This document shows positions 14,848-22,388 of a DNA stretch of 24,867 bases, piece after piece. Each line of letters begins with the position of its first letter. The first letter of the stretch is position 1. The notes below the pieces were generated by a model. That model had not been told where the DNA came from. It saw only the letters and a list, made by a program, of their open reading frames with translations, and searched no databases. The stretch is from Candidatus Naiadarchaeum limnaeum (GTDB lineage: Archaea > Undinarchaeota > Undinarchaeia > Undinarchaeales > Naiadarchaeaceae), in the NCBI GenBank assembly GCA_014189685.1, contig DVAB01000025.1, positions 1-24,867 of the forward strand, given 5' to 3'. The position numbers and the translations under genes are program-made.

Positions 14848-15090
14848 GTGATTGCTGTGATAAGAGCATACATTCTAGGAAAAGTGAATCCAAACTCTGA
14901 AAGGAAAGTTTTAGATAAGCTTAAAAAAATTAGTGGAGTGAAAAGTGCTAACATAACTTTTGGAAGTTATGATTTGGTTGTAAGAGTTGAAGCAACAGAT
15001 GAAATCAAACTAAAAAATATTGTTATAGATGAAATAAGAAAAATTCCTGAGATTACAAAAACATTAACGCTGATTGTGCAAAAAGTATAA
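14848..15090 (+). CDS. Stand-alone Lrp/AsnC ligand-binding (RAM) domain
   Basis: The 80-residue protein is a single ferredoxin-like alpha/beta unit: AYILGKVNP, KVLDKLKKISGVKSANITFG, SYDLVVRVEA, and TKTLTLIVQK. This matches the C-terminal regulatory domain of Lrp/AsnC proteins without the DNA-binding helix-turn-helix. Such lone RAM proteins form dimers or larger rings and bind amino acids. They may modulate other Lrp regulators or act as sensors. The start is GTG 14848, though a second GTG at 14857 is possible. No clear Shine-Dalgarno is seen, and it may be read through from the 14569 gene. Confidence 0.85.
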   Translation: MIAVIRAYILGKVNPNSERKVLDKLKKISGVKSANITFGSYDLVVRVEATDEIKLKNIVIDEIRKIPEITKTLTLIVQKV

Positions 15091-15092
15091 AT
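15085..15092 (+). promoter_or_regulatory. TATA-like box for the peptidase gene
   Basis: The sequence gtataaat spans the stop codon of the RAM-domain gene and is centred about 29 bases before the ATG at 15117. Confidence 0.55.
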
Positions 15093-15116
15093 TTATTAAT
15101 TCTAGTAGGTTATAAA

Positions 15117-16790
15117 ATGAATAAGGGGGCTTTAGTTTTAATAGGCATTGTTATTGTTGTTGTAATAGGTATCGCAGTTTTTTCACTAACAAAGGTACAA
15201 AAAAACCAACCAGAAGGTAAACCTGAACCGCAGCCAGCTGTAACTGAAAGCAAATCAGTAACGCAGAAGGGAGTAAGTACTTCAGATGTTTTCTATTCAG
15301 ACCTTCCAGTAATAGCACCAAAGAAAATTGTCTTGGTGGTGGACGCAACCACCTATCAAATGTTAAAATCTGAAATAGATAGATTCGCGAACGATATATC
15401 TGTAGACCTTAAGAACAGCGTAAAAATATTAGACAAAAATTATGGCTCTCCTTCAGAAGTTAAAACATCATTAACCCAGGAGAAGAATAATAATGGTGAT
15501 TTTGCAGGTATCATATTTATTGGGGATATACCATGGCAGTATCTAAGCACAAAGGGCGTGTTGCAAAGCCCTGCGGCCAGCGATTCGTGGTATCTTGACC
15601 TAGAAGACAAGAACCTTTACACAGAAAAAATTAATACAGAATGCAAAGATCCTAACTTAATGGATCAAGAAGGAAAATGTATTGCATCATATCTCGAAGT
15701 AACTATGGGGGCGGGCTTCGAGAAGAGTATCTCTAGATGGAGCGGCAGAATCATGCCTACACTGGGAAAATCTGACAGAATGGAATTACTTAAAAGTTAT
15801 TTTGATAGAAACCACGACTACAGGCAAGGAAATTTAAAATACGAAGGCGCTCTTATCTACGGACCTGACCCTACATTAAATGCTTGCAAACAATCTAATG
15901 AGTGTTTCTCGGAAGCTAAAAAACATTTTGTAGATGAAACTCACATAACCACTGAAGATAAATTAAATGTCATAGCAGCTGTGTCTCCTGAAGAAAACAC
16001 TGAAGCTACGTATCTGTCAAAACAAAAAGAACCTTATAAATTCGAATTGGTAAATGCACACGGCGGAACAACATCGTTTATGAGCGGCAGAGAGAAAACA
16101 GATACAATAACATATTCTGAATTAGTTGATAACAAGCCAGGTGCCTTATTCACCATTTTTCAGTCATGTTCAGTAGGATCATTCAATGTTAAAGATAATT
16201 TAGCAACTGCGCATATTTTTGAAGGAAATGGATTGGCTGCTTATGCAGCAAGCCTTCCTATTTTTACATTAAGCCCATTCGAGCCCAACTTTAACGATCT
16301 GTCGTTTTTTATTGTAGGTGCTGGGGGTAGATTGCACGAAGCTTTTAGTACAAGGCACTATTTCAATATTTTAGGGGACCCAACCATAAGGATAAATGAA
16401 CCTCCTAAAGAAGGGTGCAAACTTGCCTTTAACCAAACAAAAGTTGATCTTGATATTAGACTGACCCAGAATGGTGTTGAAAATAATGATGAGTTAGGGA
16501 AGCACGTAAAAATTAAGAATATCGGATCTGATACTTGTTACATAAGATTTAATGAGGTGGTTAGCAAAGGACAAGGACCGGCGGCTAGTTTTTCTTTTGA
16601 TAAGCCTAAAAATAAAATAGACCCAGGAGAAATTGTAGAATTTAAGATTTCATCAGGACTACAATCGTATACAAGTGATTTATGGGGTGCCGACAAAACA
16701 ATTAGATTTTCAGGCCTCATAACATTTGTAACCAATGATCCGCAATACCTCAAATCAATACCAGTGCAAGTAACTTTGATAAAAGTATGA
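15117..16790 (+). CDS. Membrane-anchored gingipain (C25)/caspase-fold cysteine peptidase
   Basis: The 557-residue protein has an N-terminal hydrophobic anchor (5-24), a Pro/Gln/Lys linker and then the clan CD fold. The likely catalytic pair is H315 in VNAHGG and C351 in IFQSCSVG. Other C25 signs are GDIPW (136-140), SDSWYLDL (155-162), SGRIMP (209-214) and FNILGDPTIRIN (416-427). From about 435 on lies an Ig-like domain of the type that follows the catalytic part in gingipains. It would cut proteins outside the cell. Several Cys in 176-263 may form disulfides. No propeptide is obvious. The ORF looks intact. Confidence 0.85.
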   Translation: MNKGALVLIGIVIVVVIGIAVFSLTKVQKNQPEGKPEPQPAVTESKSVTQKGVSTSDVFYSDLPVIAPKKIVLVVDATTYQMLKSEIDRFANDISVDLKNSVKILDKNYGSPSEVKTSLTQEKNNNGDFAGIIFIGDIPWQYLSTKGVLQSPAASDSWYLDLEDKNLYTEKINTECKDPNLMDQEGKCIASYLEVTMGAGFEKSISRWSGRIMPTLGKSDRMELLKSYFDRNHDYRQGNLKYEGALIYGPDPTLNACKQSNECFSEAKKHFVDETHITTEDKLNVIAAVSPEENTEATYLSKQKEPYKFELVNAHGGTTSFMSGREKTDTITYSELVDNKPGALFTIFQSCSVGSFNVKDNLATAHIFEGNGLAAYAASLPIFTLSPFEPNFNDLSFFIVGAGGRLHEAFSTRHYFNILGDPTIRINEPPKEGCKLAFNQTKVDLDIRLTQNGVENNDELGKHVKIKNIGSDTCYIRFNEVVSKGQGPAASFSFDKPKNKIDPGEIVEFKISSGLQSYTSDLWGADKTIRFSGLITFVTNDPQYLKSIPVQVTLIKV

Positions 16791-16816
16791 AAGCTCAGGC
16801 CTATACTTCTGTGAAA

Positions 16817-16831
16817 AATTTCTAAGAAATT
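16817..16831 (-). terminator. Weak hairpin plus T-run after rps27ae
   Basis: On the minus strand, 12 bases past the S27ae stop codon, there is an inverted repeat aatttct-t-agaaatt running into a TTTTT. The stem is only about 5 bp if a normal loop is allowed. It could end the ribosomal-protein transcript, but archaeal termination needs mainly the T-run, so the hairpin may be irrelevant. Confidence 0.3.
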
Positions 16832-16842
16832 CTACTATTTGA

Positions 16843-17007
16843 CTATTTCTTTGCAAACTCAGTATATCCACATTTTCCGCAGCTCTCTCTGTTAGAATGC
16901 TTTGCAAGAAAAATTCCAGGCCCACAGCGCGGGCAGTTTCTTAATTTCCGGACAATTTTCTCGCCCTGAACTAAAAACAGTTCACGCTTGTTAACTTTTT
17001 TAACCAT
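16843..17007 (-). CDS. rps27ae: 30S ribosomal protein S27ae
   Basis: This 54-residue protein has a basic start ([10 protein letters not shown]) and a zinc finger with C25-x-x-C28 and C43-x-x-C46 ([18 protein letters not shown]). This is the archaeal S27ae (eS31), a zinc-binding protein of the small ribosomal subunit head. It has the usual archaeal length without the ubiquitin fusion of eukaryotes. Its ATG overlaps the S24e stop (TAATG). It is the last gene of the cluster. Confidence 0.95.
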   Translation of the reverse strand: MVKKVNKRELFLVQGEKIVRKLRNCPRCGPGIFLAKHSNRESCGKCGYTEFAKK

Positions 17008-17318
17008 TATGTAGCCTTTGCCTCCTCTTTCTTTTCAGCTGCAGGAGCTTTTTCTTTTTTCTCTTTTGACTTTGGCTCTGTTTTTTGCAAATCTTCCAAA
17101 GTGTTGTAAACTTTTATATAAGCCTCTGCCCTTCGAACCCCAAAATATTGATGCGTTGTCTCAATAACAATCAAATTCTTATCAACATTTAGAAGTGCGG
17201 CCACTTTTCCTGCGATATCATCTGACTTTGGAGTTGCCCCATTATTATCTATTAGAACACGCAATTCTTTGCGGTTTAAAAGTTTATTTTCAATTTGTTT
17301 AGTTATCTTGACTTCCAT
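17007..17318 (-). CDS. rps24e: 30S ribosomal protein S24e
   Basis: The 103-residue protein starts [19 protein letters not shown] and contains the S24e core: [36 protein letters not shown] and VYNTLEDL. The C-terminal Lys/Glu/Ala-rich tail is normal for archaeal eS24. It overlaps the Spt4 stop and the S27ae start by one base each (TAATG both times), so all three are translationally coupled. Many archaea place a DUF359 gene between spt4 and rps24e; here there is no room for it. Confidence 0.95.
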   Translation of the reverse strand: MEVKITKQIENKLLNRKELRVLIDNNGATPKSDDIAGKVAALLNVDKNLIVIETTHQYFGVRRAEAYIKVYNTLEDLQKTEPKSKEKKEKAPAAEKKEEAKAT

Positions 17319-17500
17319 TATTGCACGATTAAAGCGTACTCCCCTTTTTGTTTTATTGTGAGTTTTTTTGCAATCTCAGAATTTTCTGGATCAAAGATTA
17401 TTACAACCCCACTAAATCTGCCTGAGAGCTCTTCGCTTTTGCAAACTGGGCATATCGACTCTGATGTTATAAATCGACATTTTTTACAAGCTTTTCTCAT
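17318..17500 (-). CDS. spt4: Transcription elongation factor Spt4 (RpoE'')
   Basis: The 60-residue protein has the zinc ribbon C5-x-x-C8 ... C17-x-x-C20 and the core SGRFSGVVIIFDPENSEIA, with KGEYALIV at its end. Spt4 binds Spt5 and keeps RNA polymerase processive. Its ATG follows the RpoE' stop directly (TAG-ATG), and its own stop overlaps S24e. Confidence 0.95.
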   Translation of the reverse strand: MRKACKKCRFITSESICPVCKSEELSGRFSGVVIIFDPENSEIAKKLTIKQKGEYALIVQ

Positions 17501-18094
17501 CTATGCACTCTTCCTCTTTCTTCGTTTCTTTTTCCTTTCTCTGCCTTCTGCAACCGCTGCTTCCGGCGCCTCAAGCCACTCAAACTTCCCCAATCCGGGC
17601 TGGCGCATTGTTAATCCAATTTTGTTTTCCTTTGCTTTTTTCAAACTAATTGTTACTATTCTGGCGCGCACTTTATCACCTTCTTGAAGGGTTTTATTGC
17701 TCGCCTTTCCAACAAAGCGCGAACCTTTTGAATCATAGTTCAAAAAGTCATCGGCTATCTGTGAGACATGCACTAATCCATCAAGCGGCCCTAAACGAAT
17801 AAAAGCACCAAATTCGACTATTTCAATTACTTCCCCATCTATTACTTCCTGTAAATCCGGCTTGTAAACAAGTGCCTTAAAAACTGTTTCATAATAAGCA
17901 GCTCCATCTCCAGGAATAACTTTTCCAATTCCATCTGTTTTTGCATCTATGATTAGAACAATCGCACCAATATCACGATCAACTTTTCCTTCATATTTTT
18001 CTGATAAAATTTTTTTCAGCGTATCATCTAGTTTTCCGCCAAAATGTTCCGGCGGAACTCGTACTGTGTCATCAATTTCTATTATATGGTACAT
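17501..18094 (-). CDS. rpoE: RNA polymerase subunit Rpo7 (RpoE', Rpb7 homologue)
   Basis: The 197-residue protein has the N-terminal RNP-like domain (IDDTVRVPPEHFG, 7-19; IGAIVLIIDA) and a C-terminal S1 RNA-binding domain (GEVIEIVEFGAFIRLGPLDG, HVSQI). Together with Rpo4 it forms the polymerase stalk that aids open-complex formation and termination. A strongly basic tail (ERKKKRRKRKSA) ends it. A clear Shine-Dalgarno ggagg lies at 18101-18105, overlapping the stop codon of the pyrophosphatase gene, so the two are coupled. Confidence 0.95.
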   Translation of the reverse strand: MYHIIEIDDTVRVPPEHFGGKLDDTLKKILSEKYEGKVDRDIGAIVLIIDAKTDGIGKVIPGDGAAYYETVFKALVYKPDLQEVIDGEVIEIVEFGAFIRLGPLDGLVHVSQIADDFLNYDSKGSRFVGKASNKTLQEGDKVRARIVTISLKKAKENKIGLTMRQPGLGKFEWLEAPEAAVAEGRERKKKRRKRKSA

Positions 18095-18100
18095 TTTTCC

Positions 18101-18105
18101 TCCTT
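18101..18105 (-). promoter_or_regulatory. Shine-Dalgarno of rpoE inside the hppA stop region
   Basis: Minus-strand reading is TAAGGAGGAAAAATG. The ggagg overlaps the end of the pyrophosphatase gene and is six bases from the RpoE' start, so ribosomes ending on hppA can restart directly. Confidence 0.8.
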
Positions 18106-20098
18106 AAATCAAAGCGTTTGCAACTATTAATCCTATGAATAACAAACTAATCATATTTACAACTTTTATCAAAGGATTCAATGCTGGGCCAGCTGTATCT
18201 TTAAATGGATCTCCAACTGTGTCACCAACAACAGCCGCTTTATGAGTGTCGCTTCCCTTCCCACCAAGGTTTCCATCTTCTATATATTTCTTTGCATTGT
18301 CCCAAGCTGCGCCTCCAGATGTCATTTGAATTGCTAAAAGCAAACCAGAAATTATTGTCCCAACCAAAAGTGCACCCAAAGTTTTTACTCCAAGAAAAAT
18401 TCCAACCATTAAAGGAGCTAAAACTGCTAAAAGAACAGGAAGTGCCATTTTTTTCAGAGCTGCACTTGTAACAATTGAAACAGCTTTTGCATAATCAGGC
18501 TTTGCCTTGAATTTCATTATTCCAGGAATTTGTTTGAACTGCCTGCGAACCTCATTTACGACTTCAAAAGCAGTTTTTCCAACAGCAAGCATTAACATTG
18601 AGCTAAAAACAAAAGGCAAGAGTGCCCCAAGGAACAGTCCGACTAAAATTAATGGATCAGAAAGATCGAATGCGACTTGAACTCCGCGCTGTGAAAGCTC
18701 TTGTGTGTAAGAAGCAAATAAAACTAGAGCGGCTAAAGCTGCAGAGCCAATAGCATATCCTTTTGTAACTGCCTTTGTTGTATTTCCAACTGCATCCAAA
18801 GCATCTGTTACTCTGCGCACAGCAGAACTCAAATTAGACATCTCGGCAATTCCGCCTGCATTATCTGTTATCGGGCCATAGGAATCGATTGCGACAATAA
18901 TTCCTGTAAAGGACAGCATTGAAACAGCTGCGATTGCAATTCCATAAAGCCCTGCGAACCAATATGAAACTAAAATTCCAAAGCTAATTACTAAAACTGG
19001 CCAGAATGTGCTCTCCATCCCTACTGCTAATCCTGTTATTAGATTAGTTGCAGCTCCTGTTTGAGAAGCCTTTGCAATTTTTAAAACAGGCCTGAATTTT
19101 TTGCTTGTAAAATATTCAGTAATTACAATCATCGCAAATGTTACTAAAAATCCGATCAGAGCAGAGTAGAATAAATTAATCGGCGCTGAAACAAAATTTA
19201 CGAAATAATTTGTTATAACAAAAAACAAAATTATTGCGATTATTCCTGAAACAATCACTCCTTTGTAGAGAGCAAACATTATGTTTTTATTTGAGGGCAA
19301 TTGTATAAAAAATGTACCGACTACAGAAGCAATAATTGCTGCTGCGCCAAGCAAAAGTGGATAAACAACTGCTTCCTGCGCCCCATTAAAAAGCAAAAAT
19401 CCAAGAAGCATTGCACTTATCGCTGTTACAGCATAGGTTTCAAAAAGATCAGCAGCCATTCCTGCGCAATCCCCGACATTATCCCCGACATTATCAGCAA
19501 TTACCGCAGGATTTCTGGGATCATCCTCTGGAATTCCTTTTTCGATTTTTCCAACTAAATCTGCGCCAACATCTGCGGCCTTTGTATAAATTCCTCCGCC
19601 AACTCTTGCGAAAAGGGAAATTAAACTTGCACCAAATCCAAATCCTATAATTAAAAGTGGATCTCCAAACAACAAATAGAAAACAGAAACTCCTAACAAG
19701 GCAAGCCCTACAACAAACATTCCTGTAACTGCGCCGCCTTTGAATGCAACTGCTAAAGCTGCTTTTAAGCCCTTGCTCGCAGCTTGTGCAGTTCTAACAT
19801 TTGCGCGCACAGAGATTGACATTCCAATATATCCTGCAAGCGCGGATAAAAATGCGCCTGCTAAAAATCCAACTGCGGTTTGCCAGTTTAGAACAAAATA
19901 CAAAATAACTGCGATTATAACTGCAAAAATAGAAACAACTTGATACTGTTTGTTCAAGTAAGCCATCGCTCCTTCTTTAATCGCAGCAGCAATTGACTGC
20001 ATTTTTGGAGTGCCAGTATCCAGCTTTGATATTTCGAGAATTAGAAAAATTGCAAATCCAATAGCTAAGCCACTGGCTACAATTGGGAATGCTAACAT
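18104..20098 (-). CDS. hppA: Membrane proton-pumping pyrophosphatase, K+-independent type
   Basis: The protein has about 664 residues and many membrane helices. The substrate-binding loop is canonical: [32 protein letters not shown] and, near the end, [19 protein letters not shown]. It couples PPi hydrolysis to ion pumping. The segment [15 protein letters not shown] has Lys (residue 442) where K+-dependent enzymes have Ala, which marks the K+-independent H+-pumping subfamily. The start ATG 20098 has ggagg 11 bases before it. An in-frame TTG at 20131 would add 11 charged residues. It sits between the PIN gene and rpoE inside the conserved transcription/translation cluster. Confidence 0.94.
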   Translation of the reverse strand: MLAFPIVASGLAIGFAIFLILEISKLDTGTPKMQSIAAAIKEGAMAYLNKQYQVVSIFAVIIAVILYFVLNWQTAVGFLAGAFLSALAGYIGMSISVRANVRTAQAASKGLKAALAVAFKGGAVTGMFVVGLALLGVSVFYLLFGDPLLIIGFGFGASLISLFARVGGGIYTKAADVGADLVGKIEKGIPEDDPRNPAVIADNVGDNVGDCAGMAADLFETYAVTAISAMLLGFLLFNGAQEAVVYPLLLGAAAIIASVVGTFFIQLPSNKNIMFALYKGVIVSGIIAIILFFVITNYFVNFVSAPINLFYSALIGFLVTFAMIVITEYFTSKKFRPVLKIAKASQTGAATNLITGLAVGMESTFWPVLVISFGILVSYWFAGLYGIAIAAVSMLSFTGIIVAIDSYGPITDNAGGIAEMSNLSSAVRRVTDALDAVGNTTKAVTKGYAIGSAALAALVLFASYTQELSQRGVQVAFDLSDPLILVGLFLGALLPFVFSSMLMLAVGKTAFEVVNEVRRQFKQIPGIMKFKAKPDYAKAVSIVTSAALKKMALPVLLAVLAPLMVGIFLGVKTLGALLVGTIISGLLLAIQMTSGGAAWDNAKKYIEDGNLGGKGSDTHKAAVVGDTVGDPFKDTAGPALNPLIKVVNMISLLFIGLIVANALI

Positions 20099-20099
20099 T

Positions 20100-20144
20100 T
20101 TACTTTTTCCCTCCGCTGAAAATTTTCTCAACTAGTTCAGACAT
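20100..20144 (-). CDS. Possible 14-codon leader ORF before hppA
   Basis: A minus-strand frame opens at ATG 20144-20142, encodes [14 protein letters not shown] and stops with TAA one base before the hppA ATG. The TATA-like gtataaat (20164-20171) is centred about 24 bases before it, which would make this ATG the first codon of a leaderless mRNA. Its two Gly codons (GGA GGG) form the Shine-Dalgarno of hppA. This layout suggests that translating the short frame delivers ribosomes to hppA. It may also be chance, and a second A/T box at 20182-20195 would give a longer leader. Confidence 0.45.
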   Translation of the reverse strand: MSELVEKIFSGGKK

Positions 20145-20163
20145 TTTTATAGAAAAGCTTCAG

Positions 20164-20171
20164 ATTTATAC
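20164..20171 (-). promoter_or_regulatory. TATA-like box upstream of the hppA leader ORF
   Basis: Minus-strand gtataaat precedes the ATG at 20144 by about 24 bases. Another A/T-rich candidate at 20182-20195 lies further upstream. Both lie in the gap after the PIN gene. Confidence 0.45.
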
Positions 20172-20198
20172 AAATAAATTAATATATAAATATAGCGT

Positions 20199-20591
20199 TT
20201 AACCAAATTTTCTTGTAAAAAGTTCTGCTGGAACAACTTTCACTCCTGCGGCCGCAAGCCTTCTTTTTAATGAGCGATCATTTGTTAAGACTAAACAATC
20301 ATTTTTCTTAGCATAATCCAAAATCAAATCATCTGTGCTCTTTCCTTTAATTGAATATTGCACTGTTTTCGCGTGGCCACGCAATAATTCAAGGGCAATT
20401 TTCGCAGGAGAGCGCGTTCGCTTTAATTTTTTTGCTCGCTCAGCCTGTTTTTCAAGCTCTTCCTTTACAGCACTAAGAACAATTAGCTCAAACGCGCCAA
20501 GATATTTCTGCAAATCATCAAATAAATCACGCTTTTTCTGAGCCGCGTAGATTAATGTGTTTGTGTCTGCAAGAACTTTATGTACTTTCAT
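20199..20591 (-). CDS. PIN-domain protein, Fcf1/UPF0129 type
   Basis: The 130-residue PIN domain has its acidic residues in order: D9 (LADTNTL), E44/E45, D87-D88 (STDDLILDY) and D105 (LTNDRSLKRRL). In archaea the stand-alone PIN next to aIF2-gamma and rpoE is related to Fcf1/Utp24, the nuclease that cuts pre-18S rRNA in eukaryotes. A ribosome-biogenesis role is more likely than a toxin, because no antitoxin gene is adjacent. It is the first gene of the hppA-rpoE-spt4-rps24e-rps27ae direction and is leaderless by promoter spacing. Confidence 0.88.
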   Translation of the reverse strand: MKVHKVLADTNTLIYAAQKKRDLFDDLQKYLGAFELIVLSAVKEELEKQAERAKKLKRTRSPAKIALELLRGHAKTVQYSIKGKSTDDLILDYAKKNDCLVLTNDRSLKRRLAAAGVKVVPAELFTRKFG

Positions 20592-20614
20592 AGCCTCAAT
20601 TAATTATCTCAAGA

Positions 20615-20623
20615 TTTATATAA
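20615..20623. promoter_or_regulatory. Single TATA box shared by two divergent genes
   Basis: The near-palindromic tttatataa is centred 28 bases before the - ATG at 20591 and 30 bases before the + GTG at 20649. One symmetric box placed at the leaderless distance from both starts suggests that TBP bound in either orientation drives both genes. Confidence 0.55.
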
Positions 20624-20648
20624 GCGCACGTCCAAGATATAATAGCTA

Positions 20649-21089
20649 GTGGGGGCTGAAATGACTTTTGGTACAAAGTACAAAGTTGAGATTTTATATG
20701 AGCCTAAGTACGGAAGGGGCGCAGAAATTACAAAACTTATTCAAGATCTTGCGCGTTTACAAGGATTTGAGAGCTTGGAAAAAGTAAAAGCTTTAGTTCC
20801 AGAGGAATCAGGCCGCTCTTATCCAACTGAAAAACAATACTGGGTGCATTTGACAAAAGCCCACCATGGAGTTGATTGGAGGCATTCTTTAGTTGGAATT
20901 AATTATAACATTGTTGCGAGCAAAATTGATTTGCACATAAGCACAGTTGGAGAGCATGCGCATGATATATGGGCAGCAATGGTTAAGCAACTGCGCGATC
21001 GAACGGATGTTAAAAAAATCACTATAAATGAAATAGAAAGCTGGGGCCCAGGCGGGTCTTTAAGCGATGGACCGGTTAACGTAAAATAA
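20649..21089 (+). CDS. Unknown protein, about 146 residues
   Basis: No family is recognised. The protein is soluble with mixed alpha/beta character. Noticeable parts are YEPKYGRGAEITKLIQDL, a His-rich middle (WVHLTKAHHGVDWRHS) and GEHAHDIWAAMVKQL followed by a Gly-rich tail (ESWGPGGSLSDGPVN). The His/Asp clusters could bind metal, but no known motif fits. The start is GTG 20649, set by the promoter distance. ATG 20661 in frame is the alternative and loses four residues. It is divergent from the PIN gene and convergent with the lipoprotein at 21093-21737. Confidence 0.65.
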   Translation: MGAEMTFGTKYKVEILYEPKYGRGAEITKLIQDLARLQGFESLEKVKALVPEESGRSYPTEKQYWVHLTKAHHGVDWRHSLVGINYNIVASKIDLHISTVGEHAHDIWAAMVKQLRDRTDVKKITINEIESWGPGGSLSDGPVNVK

Positions 21090-21092
21090 ATT

Positions 21093-21737
21093 TTAAGGGC
21101 AGGAAGTGCTTACAATTTTTGCATTTGAGCAAAATCCGTCTGGCAAGCAAAGATCTTTTGTACAATTACTTTTATCATTGCAATCAATATCAACTTTGCA
21201 CTCGGCCTGCAATGCTAAATTTGGAAACCAATCTGTTTGAGTACGATATTTTTTCCAATAAATGCTACGCTTTTCCTGTGTCCTTGAATCAGGGGACATT
21301 ATGATTTTTCCTTCCTCATTATATCCAGTTACGTTTGCAATAGGAACATCAGAAAATACTAAAAATTGAACCCCCAGCAAGTAAATCGATTCCTGCCTTG
21401 GATTTGGGGTGCTTGTTCTAAATCTTAAAATCGATCGATTCTCCCCTAACTCAACTTCAATTATTCTATTAGATATTCCTGGAAAAACTGCAACTGGATG
21501 TGCCTTTAAATATTCACTCACTTGCGTGGTTGGGTCTTCGCCCCTAATAACTTTAAGCGCTTCAGAAGCGTTTTCCTCAGTAGGCGGCGTAGTAGCAGCA
21601 GTTTTTGCTTTTTCAATCTCAGCGCTAATATTTATGATTGGGGCAACACTTCCAGATGATTTGGGTTGTGAAATGCATCCTGCAATTATCAAAACTCCAA
21701 GAAGCGCCAAAATTGATATTAACGATGAAATTTTCAT
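21093..21737 (-). CDS. Lipoprotein with C-terminal Cys-rich motif
   Basis: The 214-residue protein has a lipoprotein signal (hydrophobic core, then I17-I-A-G-C21). A Ser/Pro/Thr-rich linker follows, then a beta-rich middle (VFPGISNRIIEVELGENRS, YLLGVQFLVFSD) and a Cys-rich end: C-x5-C-x5-C-x4-C-x5-C (ECKVDIDCNDKSNCTKDLC, DGFC) with a final SCP. Such Cys-rich C-x-x-D-x-D-C-N-D motifs recur in exported proteins of related archaea and probably form disulfides. The function is unknown; it should sit on the outer face of the membrane. Confidence 0.75.
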   Translation of the reverse strand: MKISSLISILALLGVLIIAGCISQPKSSGSVAPIINISAEIEKAKTAATTPPTEENASEALKVIRGEDPTTQVSEYLKAHPVAVFPGISNRIIEVELGENRSILRFRTSTPNPRQESIYLLGVQFLVFSDVPIANVTGYNEEGKIIMSPDSRTQEKRSIYWKKYRTQTDWFPNLALQAECKVDIDCNDKSNCTKDLCLPDGFCSNAKIVSTSCP

Positions 21738-21759
21738 GTCCGCAAAATAAGAATGATTT

Positions 21760-21769
21760 GTTTAAATAC
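21760..21769. promoter_or_regulatory. Palindromic TATA-like box shared by divergent genes
   Basis: The sequence gtttaaatac is near-symmetric. It is centred 27-28 bases before the - ATG at 21737 and 32-33 bases before the + ATG at 21797, so one box may serve both the lipoprotein and the unknown zinc-finger-like gene. Confidence 0.5.
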
Positions 21770-21796
21770 TTTATCCACTAATGCTAGGCAAGAGTT

Positions 21797-22387
21797 ATGG
21801 AAAAATACTGCTCTGAAAAAATCCGCGGCTGCGAAAGAAATCCTGAATTCTCCTTTAAGTTAAACAGCAATATAACTGAAGATAAAACAACAAAAGTCCA
21901 CGAAACTTATTATTTTTGTTTAAAGCACGTGTTTTTGGAATCAATTAGACATACATACTGGAGCAACGAACAGCAAAATTTTATTTCAAATTTTTCTGTG
22001 CACAATAGGGGGTTGAGCGGAATTTTCTCAAGAAGAAAAATTTTTGATTATTTTGCGCAAGAAATTTTAAAATTAGTTTTTAAAAATCATAAAGATAATC
22101 CAAAAGTCTTTGGAGTTAAAACTTTAGACAGCGGGGATATTATAAAAATTTTCGGGCCAGAAATTAATCTTGAGAAAAAATACACAATTGATGATTCCTA
22201 TATGAGCGGATTTTTCCTGGCGCTTGGAGGTTTGGATGATTTGCAGACAATGTTTATTTCTGCGGAAATGAAAGAAAAAAACGAGCAGGAATGCAGAGAT
22301 TATATTAAGTCAATGCTTGAAAATCACACAAGAATTAAACAATGGCTTCCCGTTCCAAGTGTTTCAGAATTGCACCAGCTTAGATAA
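21797..22387 (+). CDS. Unknown protein with putative N-terminal zinc site
   Basis: The 196-residue soluble protein has C5-x6-C12 near the start and C41-x-x-H44 later (YCSEKIRGCERNPEF, YYFCLKHVFLE). This spacing could form a treble-clef-like zinc site. The rest is mixed alpha/beta with aromatic residues (RKIFDYFAQEILKLVF, SYMSGFFLALGGLDDLQ). No family is recognised. It ends one base before the aIF2-gamma stop codon, so the two genes converge with essentially no gap. Confidence 0.65.
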   Translation: MEKYCSEKIRGCERNPEFSFKLNSNITEDKTTKVHETYYFCLKHVFLESIRHTYWSNEQQNFISNFSVHNRGLSGIFSRRKIFDYFAQEILKLVFKNHKDNPKVFGVKTLDSGDIIKIFGPEINLEKKYTIDDSYMSGFFLALGGLDDLQTMFISAEMKEKNEQECRDYIKSMLENHTRIKQWLPVPSVSELHQLR

Positions 22388-22388
22388 C

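Noticed and set aside
20199-20591. PIN gene as a VapC toxin
   Set aside because: No small antitoxin frame adjoins it, and its place near aIF2-gamma and rpoE fits the Fcf1-like housekeeping PIN.
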